Shown piece by piece: positions 18,773-26,472 of a DNA stretch of 64,000 nt. The translations under genes and the position numbers were made by a program. Each line of letters begins with the position of its first letter. Positions within the stretch are counted from its first letter, which is position 1. Origin of the DNA: Vibrio sp. DW001 (GTDB lineage: Bacteria > Pseudomonadota > Gammaproteobacteria > Enterobacterales > Vibrionaceae). The notes under the pieces are model-generated. The model searched no databases, was not told the origin of the DNA, and saw only the letters and a list, made by a program, of their open reading frames with translations. The DNA lies in NCBI RefSeq assembly GCF_029016285.1, contig NZ_CP091975.1, positions 2,604,001 through 2,668,000 of the forward strand, in the 5' to 3' direction.

Positions 18773-19807
18773 TGGTCAACCGATAAAAGGTACACGCTCG
18801 TTGAGCTTATTCATGAAGCGCGTCAGAGTGGTAGTCGCTTAGAGAGTGCTTGCAATGAAGCAGAGATAGATTTACGAACTTACCGTCGCTGGTATCAGTA
18901 CGGTAAGGTACACGCTGATAAGCGACCAATATCGTTAAGACCTGAGCCTGTTAACAAGCTTTCGGAGAAAGAGAGACAGGCTATCGTTGATATAAGCAAT
19001 GCGGCTGACTATACCAGCCTTCCACCAAGCCAAATAGTGCCAACGCTACTGGATAAAGGTGAATATATCGCCTCTGAATCCAGCTTTTATCGCGTGCTGA
19101 AAGCAGTAGGACAACTGAATCGAAGAGGTCGCCAACGGAGCCGTAAAAAATCATCAAAACCGACAAGCTACACAGCAACAGGCCCGAACCAAGTGTTTAC
19201 GTGGGACATTACGTACTTGCCGTCAGGCGTTCGTGGACGACACTATTACCTTTATCTTATTGAAGATATCTACAGTCGGAAAATCGTTGGTTATGAAGTC
19301 TATGACCGAGAGTGTGGCGAGATGGCATCTCAACTGCTTCAGCGCACGCTGATGCGGGAGCAATGCTTTAATCAAGCGTTGGTGCTGCACTCGGATAATG
19401 GTGCGCCTATGAAATCGTTGACGTTCAAAGCTAAAATGGAAGAGTTAGGCATTACTTCTTCTTACAGTCGTCCTCGTGTGAGTGATGACAATCCGTATGT
19501 CGAATCGCTGTTCCGTACGCTTAAATATGTACCGAACTGGCCATCAAAAGGCTTCGAAAGTCTCGAGGAAAGTCGTTCTTGGGTAGAGAGTTTTGTTCTC
19601 TGGTACAACACCGAGCATAAACATAGTCGCTTAAATTATGTCACACCTTCTGAGCGGCATAGTGGCAAAGATCCGGAGATATTAAAGAAAAGAGCGAAGG
19701 TGCTGATGGCACATCGCCAAGCAAAACCAGAGCGTTGGTCAGGAAAAATACGCAACTGCGAACCAATCGGAGAGGTTCACCTGAACCCAGAGAAAGAAGC
19801 TGCTTGA
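18773..19807 (+). CDS. IS3-family transposase OrfB, rve integrase core
   Basis: The frame is open from the codon after the OrfA stop (WSTDKRYTLVELIHEARQSG) although the first ATG is at 19037, well inside the HTH_21-like region. The DDE triad is present: Asp in FTWDITYLP, Asp in LHSDNGAPM and Glu in NPYVESLFRTLKY. Starting at 19037 would lose the N-terminal DNA-binding part, so readthrough of the amber codon (or a non-ATG start) is probably needed to make full transposase. The C-terminus is complete, ending KEAA. Confidence 0.88.
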   Translation, partial: WSTDKRYTLVELIHEARQSGSRLESACNEAEIDLRTYRRWYQYGKVHADKRPISLRPEPVNKLSEKERQAIVDISNAADYTSLPPSQIVPTLLDKGEYIASESSFYRVLKAVGQLNRRGRQRSRKKSSKPTSYTATGPNQVFTWDITYLPSGVRGRHYYLYLIEDIYSRKIVGYEVYDRECGEMASQLLQRTLMREQCFNQALVLHSDNGAPMKSLTFKAKMEELGITSSYSRPRVSDDNPYVESLFRTLKYVPNWPSKGFESLEESRSWVESFVLWYNTEHKHSRLNYVTPSERHSGKDPEILKKRAKVLMAHRQAKPERWSGKIRNCEPIGEVHLNPEKEAA

Positions 19808-20239
19808 TAATTAGTCAAGTAGTGACAACTAGCTTGAAAAACGCCGGTACTTTCAAATTCATCAAGTAAAAGTGCCAACTCTTTACTACAAACAATTCTT
19901 AAACTTACGAGTTCATTTGTAGCTTTCTGAAACCCTTCATTTATGTCCTTTGTAAAGTCATTCAGTGTTTGTTGATACTCGACCATCGCCTCTGGAGAAG
20001 AATTCGATTCATAGAGCTTTTTCGATGCATTGGGAAGTGTTCCTGTCAAATACTTATCGTAATCTTTCCCAGCTAGACGAGCAGCGTCCTCTATTTTCTT
20101 AAAATAGCTTTGATACTCTTCTTTTCTCGTATCAAACAATTTCTCTTCACGCTCTCGTTTAACTTTGTACTTATGTAACAAAAACGGAAACAGCCCAGAA
20201 GATAAGAGCACCATAAATGCTGGAATAATAAACTTTGGT

Positions 20240-20876
20240 TCAATTTAATTGGTTGTAATAATCCAGTTGATCGCGAAGCTCGAGAATGAGCTGTGGGGGA
20301 ACTACTCCATCTTTATCTGCTAGCCACTGAAACAACTTTTTCATGTTCGCATGTCCACGGGGAAAGCTGATACCAAACTCCAGCAAGATGGAACCAATTC
20401 TATTCATACACGATGTTCTTTCGCAAATATACCCTGTTCTGATTCTCCTAATTACCGTACTAATTTGGGCTTGTTCGCTTTTTGGAGAAACAAATCTCAT
20501 ATTAGGTCTAATGACAGCTTCGGCGATCGCGTCAGCATCAATGAAGTCATTCTTGTGGCTTTTGACGTATGGTTTTACATACTGTGCTGGTATCAACTTA
20601 ACTTCAAGGCCATATTCTTGGCATTTTCTCGCTAGCCAATGTGCGCCACAACACGCCTCCATTGCTATGATTGTTGGTTCATACAACGAGATAAATTGAA
20701 TGGGCTTAACTCGGTTCAACTTGTGGCGGTAAATTTCACGGTCAGCATGGTCATGGCCGATTAAATGAAAAACAGACTTACCGAGATCTATACCAATAAC
20801 TTTAATAACAGACATGATGGAACCTCTAAATGTTCATCGACATTGCTAATTTTAGCTTAAGTGTGGCGCGTACCAT
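20240..20876 (-). pseudogene. IS1111-group (IS110 family) transposase remnant
   Basis: The N-terminal 191 residues of an IS110-type DEDD transposase (VIGIDLGKSVFHLIGHDHA; KNDFIDADAIAEA) remain and align throughout with the full 338-aa protein at 59098-60114. Translation stops at residue 191 where homology to the cassette gene fragment begins, so the C-terminal transposase domain is deleted. The upstream element end GGCGCGTACCAT (20865-20876) corresponds to the terminal repeat of the intact copy. Confidence 0.88.
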
Positions 20877-21008
20877 CTAATTAGCTTGTTAACCGATCCA
20901 TTGTTATAAAAGCCTCTGGACAACAAAACCTTCTTAGTGCAATCACTCAAATTTGTAGAATACGAATAAATTTTGGTATTGGAAAGTCACGAAATTAGTT
21001 GTCCAGTC

Positions 21009-21441
21009 TTACTGGTGCAGATCACTGTCACTGAAAGACATTGGCGCGACAGTCACTGAAACGTATGACACCATTAATAGTGAGAGCATTGTTCGCTTTT
21101 TCTGGAAACTAAAGAAAGAGCACTATCCACTAAAGCAGAAGGTACACCTTATCCTAGATGGAGCGGCCTATCATCGAGCTAAATTGGTGAAAGATGCAGC
21201 AAAAGTTCTCAATATTGAACTTCATTACTTACCGCCCTACAGTCGGAACCTAAATCCGATAGAACGTCTCTGGAAAGTGATGAATGAGCATGCTCGGAAC
21301 AATGTTTACTTCTCGTCGAAGAGAGAGTTTGTCTCCGCTATCAAAGAATTTTTCAATGTAACATTACCAGAAATTGCAGGCTCGCTGGTGTCCAGAATTA
21401 CGGATAATTTTCAGCTACTCAAACCTGCATCTTCAAGTTGA
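21009..21441 (+). pseudogene. IS630-family transposase, 3' remnant
   Basis: The open frame SYWCRSLSLKDIGATVTETY through VHLILDGAAYHRAK to LHYLPPYSRNLNPIERLWK is the C-terminal half of an IS630 DDE transposase: Asp in LILDGAAYHR and Glu in NPIERLWK. The N-terminal half and the element ends are missing. Not mobile. Confidence 0.85.
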
Positions 21442-21604
21442 ATGGGTATAACTGGATGCCCCCTGAACTCTCATAGATACAGGGTTAACCTAACCCTAGA
21501 TCTACGATTTCATCCTCGAAGAACTTGCACTTTGCTTGCTGCACCTATATAACGTGTGTTTTAAGTAGACATGCTTCCGAGCAGTTCAAAAAAGGTTTAT
21601 TTTC

Positions 21605-22072
21605 ATGGTTCATTTTTGGGAAAGAAAAGCACTGGCAGAGATGACTGACACAGAGTGGGAATCACTTTGCGATCAGTGTGGCAAGTGCTGTTTACACAAA
21701 CTCATGGATGAAGATACTGAAGAAGTTTATTACACCAATGTCGCATGCAGCTGGCTTAATAGTGATACATGCTCTTGCAAAGACTACGCAAACAGATTTG
21801 AATCTGGTGAAGAGTGCCTAAAGTTAAGTCGAGAGAAAATTTCAGAGTTCCACTGGCTTCCTGATACCTGCTCTTATCGATTACTTGCTGAAGGTAAGAT
21901 ACTACCTAAATGGCACCCATTGATTACGGGTGACAAATCAACAATGCATGAGGCGGGTGAGAGTGTTCGTAATCAAGTAGTTTACGAGATAGACGTTATA
22001 AATTGGGAGGACCATATTTTAAACCACCCTGATAGAGACGGTATACAAATTAGTCATGACGATGAAGAGTAG
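21605..22072 (+). CDS. ycgN: YcgN family (UPF0260) cysteine-cluster protein
   Basis: The 155-aa protein has the UPF0260/YkgJ pattern: [20 protein letters not shown] at residues 18-37, a second cysteine set in [20 protein letters not shown] and [10 protein letters not shown], and [14 protein letters not shown]. The clustered cysteines suggest metal or iron-sulfur binding; function unknown. It is full length compared with E. coli YcgN. A truncated, inverted second copy lies at 14400-14787. It converges on the helicase gene. Confidence 0.9.
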   Translation: MVHFWERKALAEMTDTEWESLCDQCGKCCLHKLMDEDTEEVYYTNVACSWLNSDTCSCKDYANRFESGEECLKLSREKISEFHWLPDTCSYRLLAEGKILPKWHPLITGDKSTMHEAGESVRNQVVYEIDVINWEDHILNHPDRDGIQISHDDEE

Positions 22073-22163
22073 ATCAGCAAACTGAACTTCCAGATAACTC
22101 TTAGAAGATTTCTTGATAGAGCCAGACCAGTCGATATTTAGCATATTCATTCCAAAGTCGACT

Positions 22164-23537
22164 TCATCTTAAAAAGGCTGAAATGACACGCTGTCTAAAC
22201 GTTCCTAGCAGAAGTTGTTCTGAGTTATTTAAAGGTTGATGCACTTGAGCTTTATCAGCCATAGGATTATTCCATGTCAGATTGGGATGCTGACGGCTCT
22301 CTAGCAGTAATCCATTATTTTTACTAAAAGACTCATTGGTAACTATTTTATGTTCTACGTGCTCGGTCATTTTCGAGAACATGCACGACTCTGGAATGTC
22401 TTGCTCTATTCGTTCAGAAAATTCAATAAGACTTTTTTCGGCAAAAGTAAATAGCCATGCTTCTTCCTGAGCAGAACCACTAACGCGTAAAATACGCCCA
22501 AGTACTTGTCTGAAATAAAGTTCAGTTTTAACCGCGCTCATATGGCAACAGACCTGAAGGCGAGGTATATCAGTGCCTTCACTGATCATCCCAACACTTA
22601 CAATCCACTGTGTATCCGCTTGGCGAAAGCGATCAATCTCAGCCAAAGGCTCTTCATGACGGTAAGTAACGATTGAGACTGTTTGAGCGTACTTTTGAGA
22701 AAGTATTTTCTTGATTTCTAGAGCATGTTGAACCGAGGATGCCACAACTAATCCGCCAGCACTTGCTTTTTCCAACCGTATTTCAGCCAATTTTTTACAG
22801 CCTGACCACAATAGATATTCCATTGCCTTCTGGTTGTGAACAACACTTTGATACGATGTCTTTGTTTGTTTAATCATCTCCAGAATTGAAGAAAACGACT
22901 CCGTTGTTTCGTCACCGCTTACGGATAGGTTCTCGTTATCGATCAATACAATTTTTGGTGATCTACAAACATTATCTGCTATAGCTTGTTTTAACGTGTA
23001 TTGATAATCCACCAATAACTGACCTTCTGGATCACTATACTCTCCCATTACTATTGGTAACGAGTCAGAACGCCAAGGAGTTCCAGACATGGCAAGAGTG
23101 TATGTTGCTAGCGCTTGTATCTTAGCCAGTATTTGTTGGCCCCAAACGTTCGCATTCGCCGGCTCTTTACCTGAACAGTGGTGTATTTCATCAAAAACAA
23201 CAAAGACTCTATACTTACTTAATGTCTCCCAAAATTCATCACCTAAAAATTGCATAGATTGGTAAGTTAAAGACTGTCCAATAGAACCCAACCCACCATT
23301 AAAAGGGGATTTTAACGTTGTCGAGAATGTTCTTTTTATTCCATTAGAAACCGTTAAAGAAGGCGAAAAGCACAAAATAAGATCGACCATATCTTCGGTC
23401 AGCAATCTAGATGCAACCGATGCGGCAAGAACCGTCTTTCCTGCCCCTGGTGTTGCCTGACAAAAGAAGTGCGTTTGATTCGAATTGTACTTGTGCAAAA
23501 CCTGCTCTGAACATTCCCGTTGCCACTGCCTTAACAC
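22164..23537 (-). CDS. Superfamily 2 DEAD/DEAH-type helicase
   Basis: The 457-aa protein has a complete SF2 core: Walker A TPGAGKTVLAAS at about residue 30, DEAH-box variant VFDEIHHCS (about 113-121), motif III MSGTPWR, and in the second RecA domain SVGMISEGTDIPRLQV and motif VI RQVLGRILR. This is the restriction/DNA-repair (ResIII, RadD-like) arrangement. No nuclease or methylase domain is attached. Its start overlaps the stop of the winged-helix gene by 7 bp, so the two are translationally coupled. In a mobile island it is probably a defence or maintenance factor. Confidence 0.8.
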   Translation of the reverse strand: MLRQWQRECSEQVLHKYNSNQTHFFCQATPGAGKTVLAASVASRLLTEDMVDLILCFSPSLTVSNGIKRTFSTTLKSPFNGGLGSIGQSLTYQSMQFLGDEFWETLSKYRVFVVFDEIHHCSGKEPANANVWGQQILAKIQALATYTLAMSGTPWRSDSLPIVMGEYSDPEGQLLVDYQYTLKQAIADNVCRSPKIVLIDNENLSVSGDETTESFSSILEMIKQTKTSYQSVVHNQKAMEYLLWSGCKKLAEIRLEKASAGGLVVASSVQHALEIKKILSQKYAQTVSIVTYRHEEPLAEIDRFRQADTQWIVSVGMISEGTDIPRLQVCCHMSAVKTELYFRQVLGRILRVSGSAQEEAWLFTFAEKSLIEFSERIEQDIPESCMFSKMTEHVEHKIVTNESFSKNNGLLLESRQHPNLTWNNPMADKAQVHQPLNNSEQLLLGTFRQRVISAFLR

Positions 23538-24055
23538 GGAAGGTGTTCCTCTGAGAGTGCACTCAAAACATTTGTGAGTACGTTTACCTTGCCTAATAAC
23601 AGTGCAGATCGCATTCGCGTTTGATCAAGTAATGGGGCTAGTTTTGATTCAAGTTCAGGGAACCTGTAACCCAATGATTTATATTCGTCTATCTCACCAA
23701 GTACAATTTCTAGTTCGCCTTTGTACTGGTTACACTCTATTTCCAATACAGAATAGTCTGGAGACCGGGGAGATATTGCTTTAATACAAGCAGTCTTTGG
23801 AGTGACCTGAAGACTTTTAAACAGATCCGTTTGAAAGTAACGTTTTTTTTGCCCAGCTCCTTCAACTCGAAGCCAATTGTTCTTAACAAAGCGTAAGGTT
23901 TGGCGGTAAACCGTCTTGCGTGCTTCATCTAAATCAGAACTTGCACCTTCAATAGAGATCAATGCATCTCTAAGCTCAATAATTGTAAAGCCATTCATTC
24001 TTTTCTCTATCAATAGTTTATGCATTACGGCACTGATTTTTATAGGACGCTTCAT
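23531..24055 (-). CDS. Winged-helix-like protein coupled to helicase
   Basis: The 174-aa product has an N-terminal region (about 1-75) that reads as a winged helix: HKLLIEKRMNGFTIIELRDAL, EARKTVYRQTLRFVKNNWLRV and the wing KKRYFQT. The C-terminal half (about 105-165) is helical and coiled-coil prone (YKGELEIVLGEIDEYKSLG). No family name can be given. It is first in a two-gene operon with the helicase and divergent from an XRE regulator with shared palindromic operators. It may recruit the helicase to DNA. Confidence 0.65.
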   Translation of the reverse strand: MKRPIKISAVMHKLLIEKRMNGFTIIELRDALISIEGASSDLDEARKTVYRQTLRFVKNNWLRVEGAGQKKRYFQTDLFKSLQVTPKTACIKAISPRSPDYSVLEIECNQYKGELEIVLGEIDEYKSLGYRFPELESKLAPLLDQTRMRSALLLGKVNVLTNVLSALSEEHLPC

Positions 24056-24078
24056 TTCTTTCTTACACCACTCAAAAC

Positions 24079-24130
24079 ACTAAGGATTGCTTAGTATACA
24101 GAAATAGGTAAAACTAAGAAAATCTTAGTT
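24079..24130. promoter_or_regulatory. Two ACTAAG-n-CTTAGT palindromic operators
   Basis: ACTAAGGATTGCTTAGT (24079-24095) and AACTAAGAAAATCTTAGTT (24112-24130) share half-sites ACTAAG and CTTAGT and are centred 34 bp apart, about three helical turns. They occupy the short divergent promoter between the winged-helix/helicase operon and the XRE gene. The arrangement is that of a phage-type or restriction-modification controller switch. Confidence 0.75.
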
Positions 24131-24158
24131 ACCGAGAGCAAAATATTATGAAATATCA

Positions 24159-24494
24159 ATGTCAATCGACAACCCTACCCCACAGCGGCTCAAAGCTATT
24201 CGCAAAAAGGCAAAGATTTCCCAAAAAACACTTGGGATACGAGTTGGTATTGATGAAAGCTCAGCTAGTGCAAGAATGAATCAATATGAGAAAGGAAAAC
24301 ATACGCCTGATATTAGTACGCTAAAGAGAATAGCTGATGAGCTAGATGTACCATTAAATTATTTCTTTTGCGAAGATGACGTATCAGCTGAGCTCGCCTA
24401 TCTTATTAAAAAACTTAGACAAAAAGATCAAAAAGAGCTCGTTGAACACATAAAAACACTGCTAAACAATCAAGATCTAGACGCTGAAAATTAG
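24159..24494 (+). CDS. XRE-family transcriptional regulator
   Basis: The 111-aa protein has a Cro/CI-type helix-turn-helix at residues 10-65 (RLKAIRKKAKISQKTLGIRV; YEKGKHTPDISTLKRIADEL; VPLNYFF) and a helical tail likely for dimerisation. The start follows a weak ribosome site, suggesting low expression. It is divergent from the helicase operon and probably represses both promoters through the two palindromes. It converges on the recombinase operon with a 12-bp gap. Confidence 0.88.
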   Translation: MSIDNPTPQRLKAIRKKAKISQKTLGIRVGIDESSASARMNQYEKGKHTPDISTLKRIADELDVPLNYFFCEDDVSAELAYLIKKLRQKDQKELVEHIKTLLNNQDLDAEN

Positions 24495-24506
24495 CTTCCT
24501 GCACTA

Positions 24507-25907
24507 TTATGTCTCATCTGTCGCCCTGTCCTTCTTAAAAGAAATTGCGCATTGTCGCATCTTTAGCGCCGCTTCAGACTTAGAGATTAAACCATCCTCC
24601 ATATCAGTAATGATCTGTTCCAAAGTCCTATCGAAGATCTGAAAAGAAGGCTCGATATTTAATTTTCTAACAATCTTTTTGATTCCAGAAATATCGGAAA
24701 AAACTAAGTCTATATATGGGTCAAGAGAACTTATGTTTGTGTGCCCTGTCCACTGCTGTAATTGTTGTTTTAGCTTGTTGATATCTAATAAGCTTTTTCT
24801 AAGCTGGTCCTTCGTTTCTATTTCAACCTGTAAAAGCATTCGCTTTAATGTTGCAGTAATATAAGCATGTCGAAACAAATGTGCATGTCCCATTTCTTGA
24901 ATTCCACTTTTTATCCTCCATTCTGCTACTAGATTAGACAGTGAGTCACGACTCATCGCTTTACCGGTGTGGACATTCGCGAATAAGTAGCCATGATCTG
25001 ACGATAAAGAGCATGTAGTACTTTGTATTTTTTTTCGTATAACACGTCGACGAGTTCTAACGAGAGACATCAAATTATCGATGACTAATCTTGGTACAGG
25101 AACATAACGAATTGATTTCCGGTCTTTCCTTTTCAACGTTGTTAACCTTAGTGATGGCGCATTTTCGTTGCTACTATTGGCTTCTCGAATGTCATCTATA
25201 GTGATCAAGGAGATTTCACCAATCCTACCGCCTGTTTGCTCAAGTAATTCGTATAAACACATATCTCTTTGCCGCTTGAATGGGTCTTTATTTTCGCGAA
25301 TCACCTCAAGCATTTTTCTTGATGCTGTAACAGATATTGGCTTTCTCCGTCTAGTTCCTACTGGATTTGGAAGTGAGAAATGATGATAGTAATGGTCAGT
25401 TTTAGTTGTCCTCCCACCTTCAATTTTGATTGAATTACTCTTTTTCTCTACTTTAATCTGATAGCTATAGTCACTACCGATCAAATTTTCCTTACGATAA
25501 AAACTCTGTGCAAAAAACAAAAATGAAATACATTGTCTACCTATTTCAATTACTCTGTTAGCAGAACGAATATTGTCACCGTTTTCATCACGAGCTTGTA
25601 AATTACGAATGAACTGACAAAATCGGTCATTATTCATTGTGGTAAACTTTATTTGATTGTCAAAGACAAAACGAATCAGTAATGAAATACTATAAGCATA
25701 CTGCTTTAAAGTACCGCCACCAAATTTTAATGAACGGCCGTTTACGATTGACAGCATGTACAAGTTGGCCTCTATACATGGTGTTCTATTTGGATACTGA
25801 AGAAAGGGGATATTGCTTACATCTTTCGTTACCAACTTTTCTTCTGTAACACTATAAAAATCCCATATTTGGCAAGCCCCAAGGGTGGATACTAATTTCT
25901 TTTTCAT
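24507..25907 (-). CDS. Tyrosine recombinase (fourth gene of quartet)
   Basis: The 466-aa site-specific recombinase starts at the ATG at 25907 after AGGAAG; a TTG at 25940 would overlap the preceding gene. A SAM-like core-binding region (about 60-145) precedes the catalytic domain with all key residues: Arg228 in TGGRIGEIS, Lys in LKRKDRKS, His343 and Arg346 in HLFRHAYITAT, His389 in WTGHTN and Tyr398 in LDPYIDL. It should cleave and rejoin DNA. It is the only quartet member of ordinary integrase size and probably the main catalytic subunit of the element. Confidence 0.88.
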   Translation of the reverse strand: MKKKLVSTLGACQIWDFYSVTEEKLVTKDVSNIPFLQYPNRTPCIEANLYMLSIVNGRSLKFGGGTLKQYAYSISLLIRFVFDNQIKFTTMNNDRFCQFIRNLQARDENGDNIRSANRVIEIGRQCISFLFFAQSFYRKENLIGSDYSYQIKVEKKSNSIKIEGGRTTKTDHYYHHFSLPNPVGTRRRKPISVTASRKMLEVIRENKDPFKRQRDMCLYELLEQTGGRIGEISLITIDDIREANSSNENAPSLRLTTLKRKDRKSIRYVPVPRLVIDNLMSLVRTRRRVIRKKIQSTTCSLSSDHGYLFANVHTGKAMSRDSLSNLVAEWRIKSGIQEMGHAHLFRHAYITATLKRMLLQVEIETKDQLRKSLLDINKLKQQLQQWTGHTNISSLDPYIDLVFSDISGIKKIVRKLNIEPSFQIFDRTLEQIITDMEDGLISKSEAALKMRQCAISFKKDRATDET

Positions 25908-25932
25908 GATTAACTTCCTATAGACGTTAAAT

Positions 25933-26472
25933 TTAGCCAATAGAATTTGTTGGTAGTGTATTTCTATTAGTAAAATCCAATTGGGCCATTACTTTTTTTA
26001 TCATATGCTCTGCATCATATGAAATCTCCTTATCTACTAAGCTGTTACTGTATCTGTGCAGAGCTTCTAGTTGTGTACTTACGATCGCGGTTAACAGCAA
26101 GTTATGATTTCTTACTATTTCTAGTTCTGAAGTTAAGTCATTTTTCACTTCCTTAAGCCTCGATATGGTTTCCGCTCTGTTAGCTTTTATCTTAACGTTA
26201 TCGGTGCCTTGCGTTAGCAACATCAAAGCTTTCAGTCGACTATTATTCAACCTTGTATAACCACCAATAAGTTCATTTGCCAGACGCTTCTGGGTATTAA
26301 GGGAATATGATTGAATACCCAGAGAGTCATCTTTCCACATGGAAAATGATGATTGAGTTTTCAGTGAACAAATCAGAGTGTCGTTACTTCTAAATTCATC
26401 CGGATTAGATAATATATTTTCCAGAAGGCTTAACTCTGACTGTAAAGAGTCTATTTTAACTTCATTTCCCAT
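25933..26472 (-). CDS. Small helical protein of recombinase quartet
   Basis: The 179-aa product starts at the ATG at 26472 after GAGGAC and overlaps the preceding gene by 11 bp. It is predicted all-helical with heptad-like stretches (KIDSLQSELSLLENIL; ISRLKEVKNDLTSELEIVRNH). No catalytic motif. A small helical partner next to two large tyrosine recombinases recalls TnpC of Tn554-type transposons and the small member of gamma-mobile-trio (GMT) islands; the resemblance is of layout, not shown homology. Likely a DNA-binding or scaffolding accessory. Confidence 0.65.
   Translation of the reverse strand: MGNEVKIDSLQSELSLLENILSNPDEFRSNDTLICSLKTQSSFSMWKDDSLGIQSYSLNTQKRLANELIGGYTRLNNSRLKALMLLTQGTDNVKIKANRAETISRLKEVKNDLTSELEIVRNHNLLLTAIVSTQLEALHRYSNSLVDKEISYDAEHMIKKVMAQLDFTNRNTLPTNSIG

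Larger units (their letters stand above)
18212..19839. mobile_element. IS3-family insertion sequence, about 1.63 kb
   Basis: Imperfect terminal repeats TGTCAGGCTAGTTGTCACT (18212-18230) and AGTGACAACTAGCTTGAAA (19821-19839) match at 17 of 19 positions and bracket OrfA and OrfB. The left end carries the family TG; the right end is GAAA rather than CA, so the exact right boundary is uncertain. No clear target duplication. It disrupts the third integron cassette gene. Confidence 0.8.
17996..20214 (-). pseudogene. Third cassette gene, split by IS3 and cut at its 5' end
   Basis: The N-terminal part (19840-20214) encodes a hydrophobic segment LLSSGLFPFLLHKYKV followed by a charged coiled coil (REREEKLFDTRKEEYQSYF). 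The C-terminal part (17996-18211) encodes TQGAGGTYQEMMNLQPQML to the stop at attC3. An IS3-family element separates them. Upstream of the first ATG the frame continues (IEPKFIIPAF) into a stop next to the IS1111 remnant, so the true start is also missing. It was probably a membrane-anchored coiled-coil protein. Not functional. Confidence 0.7.
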
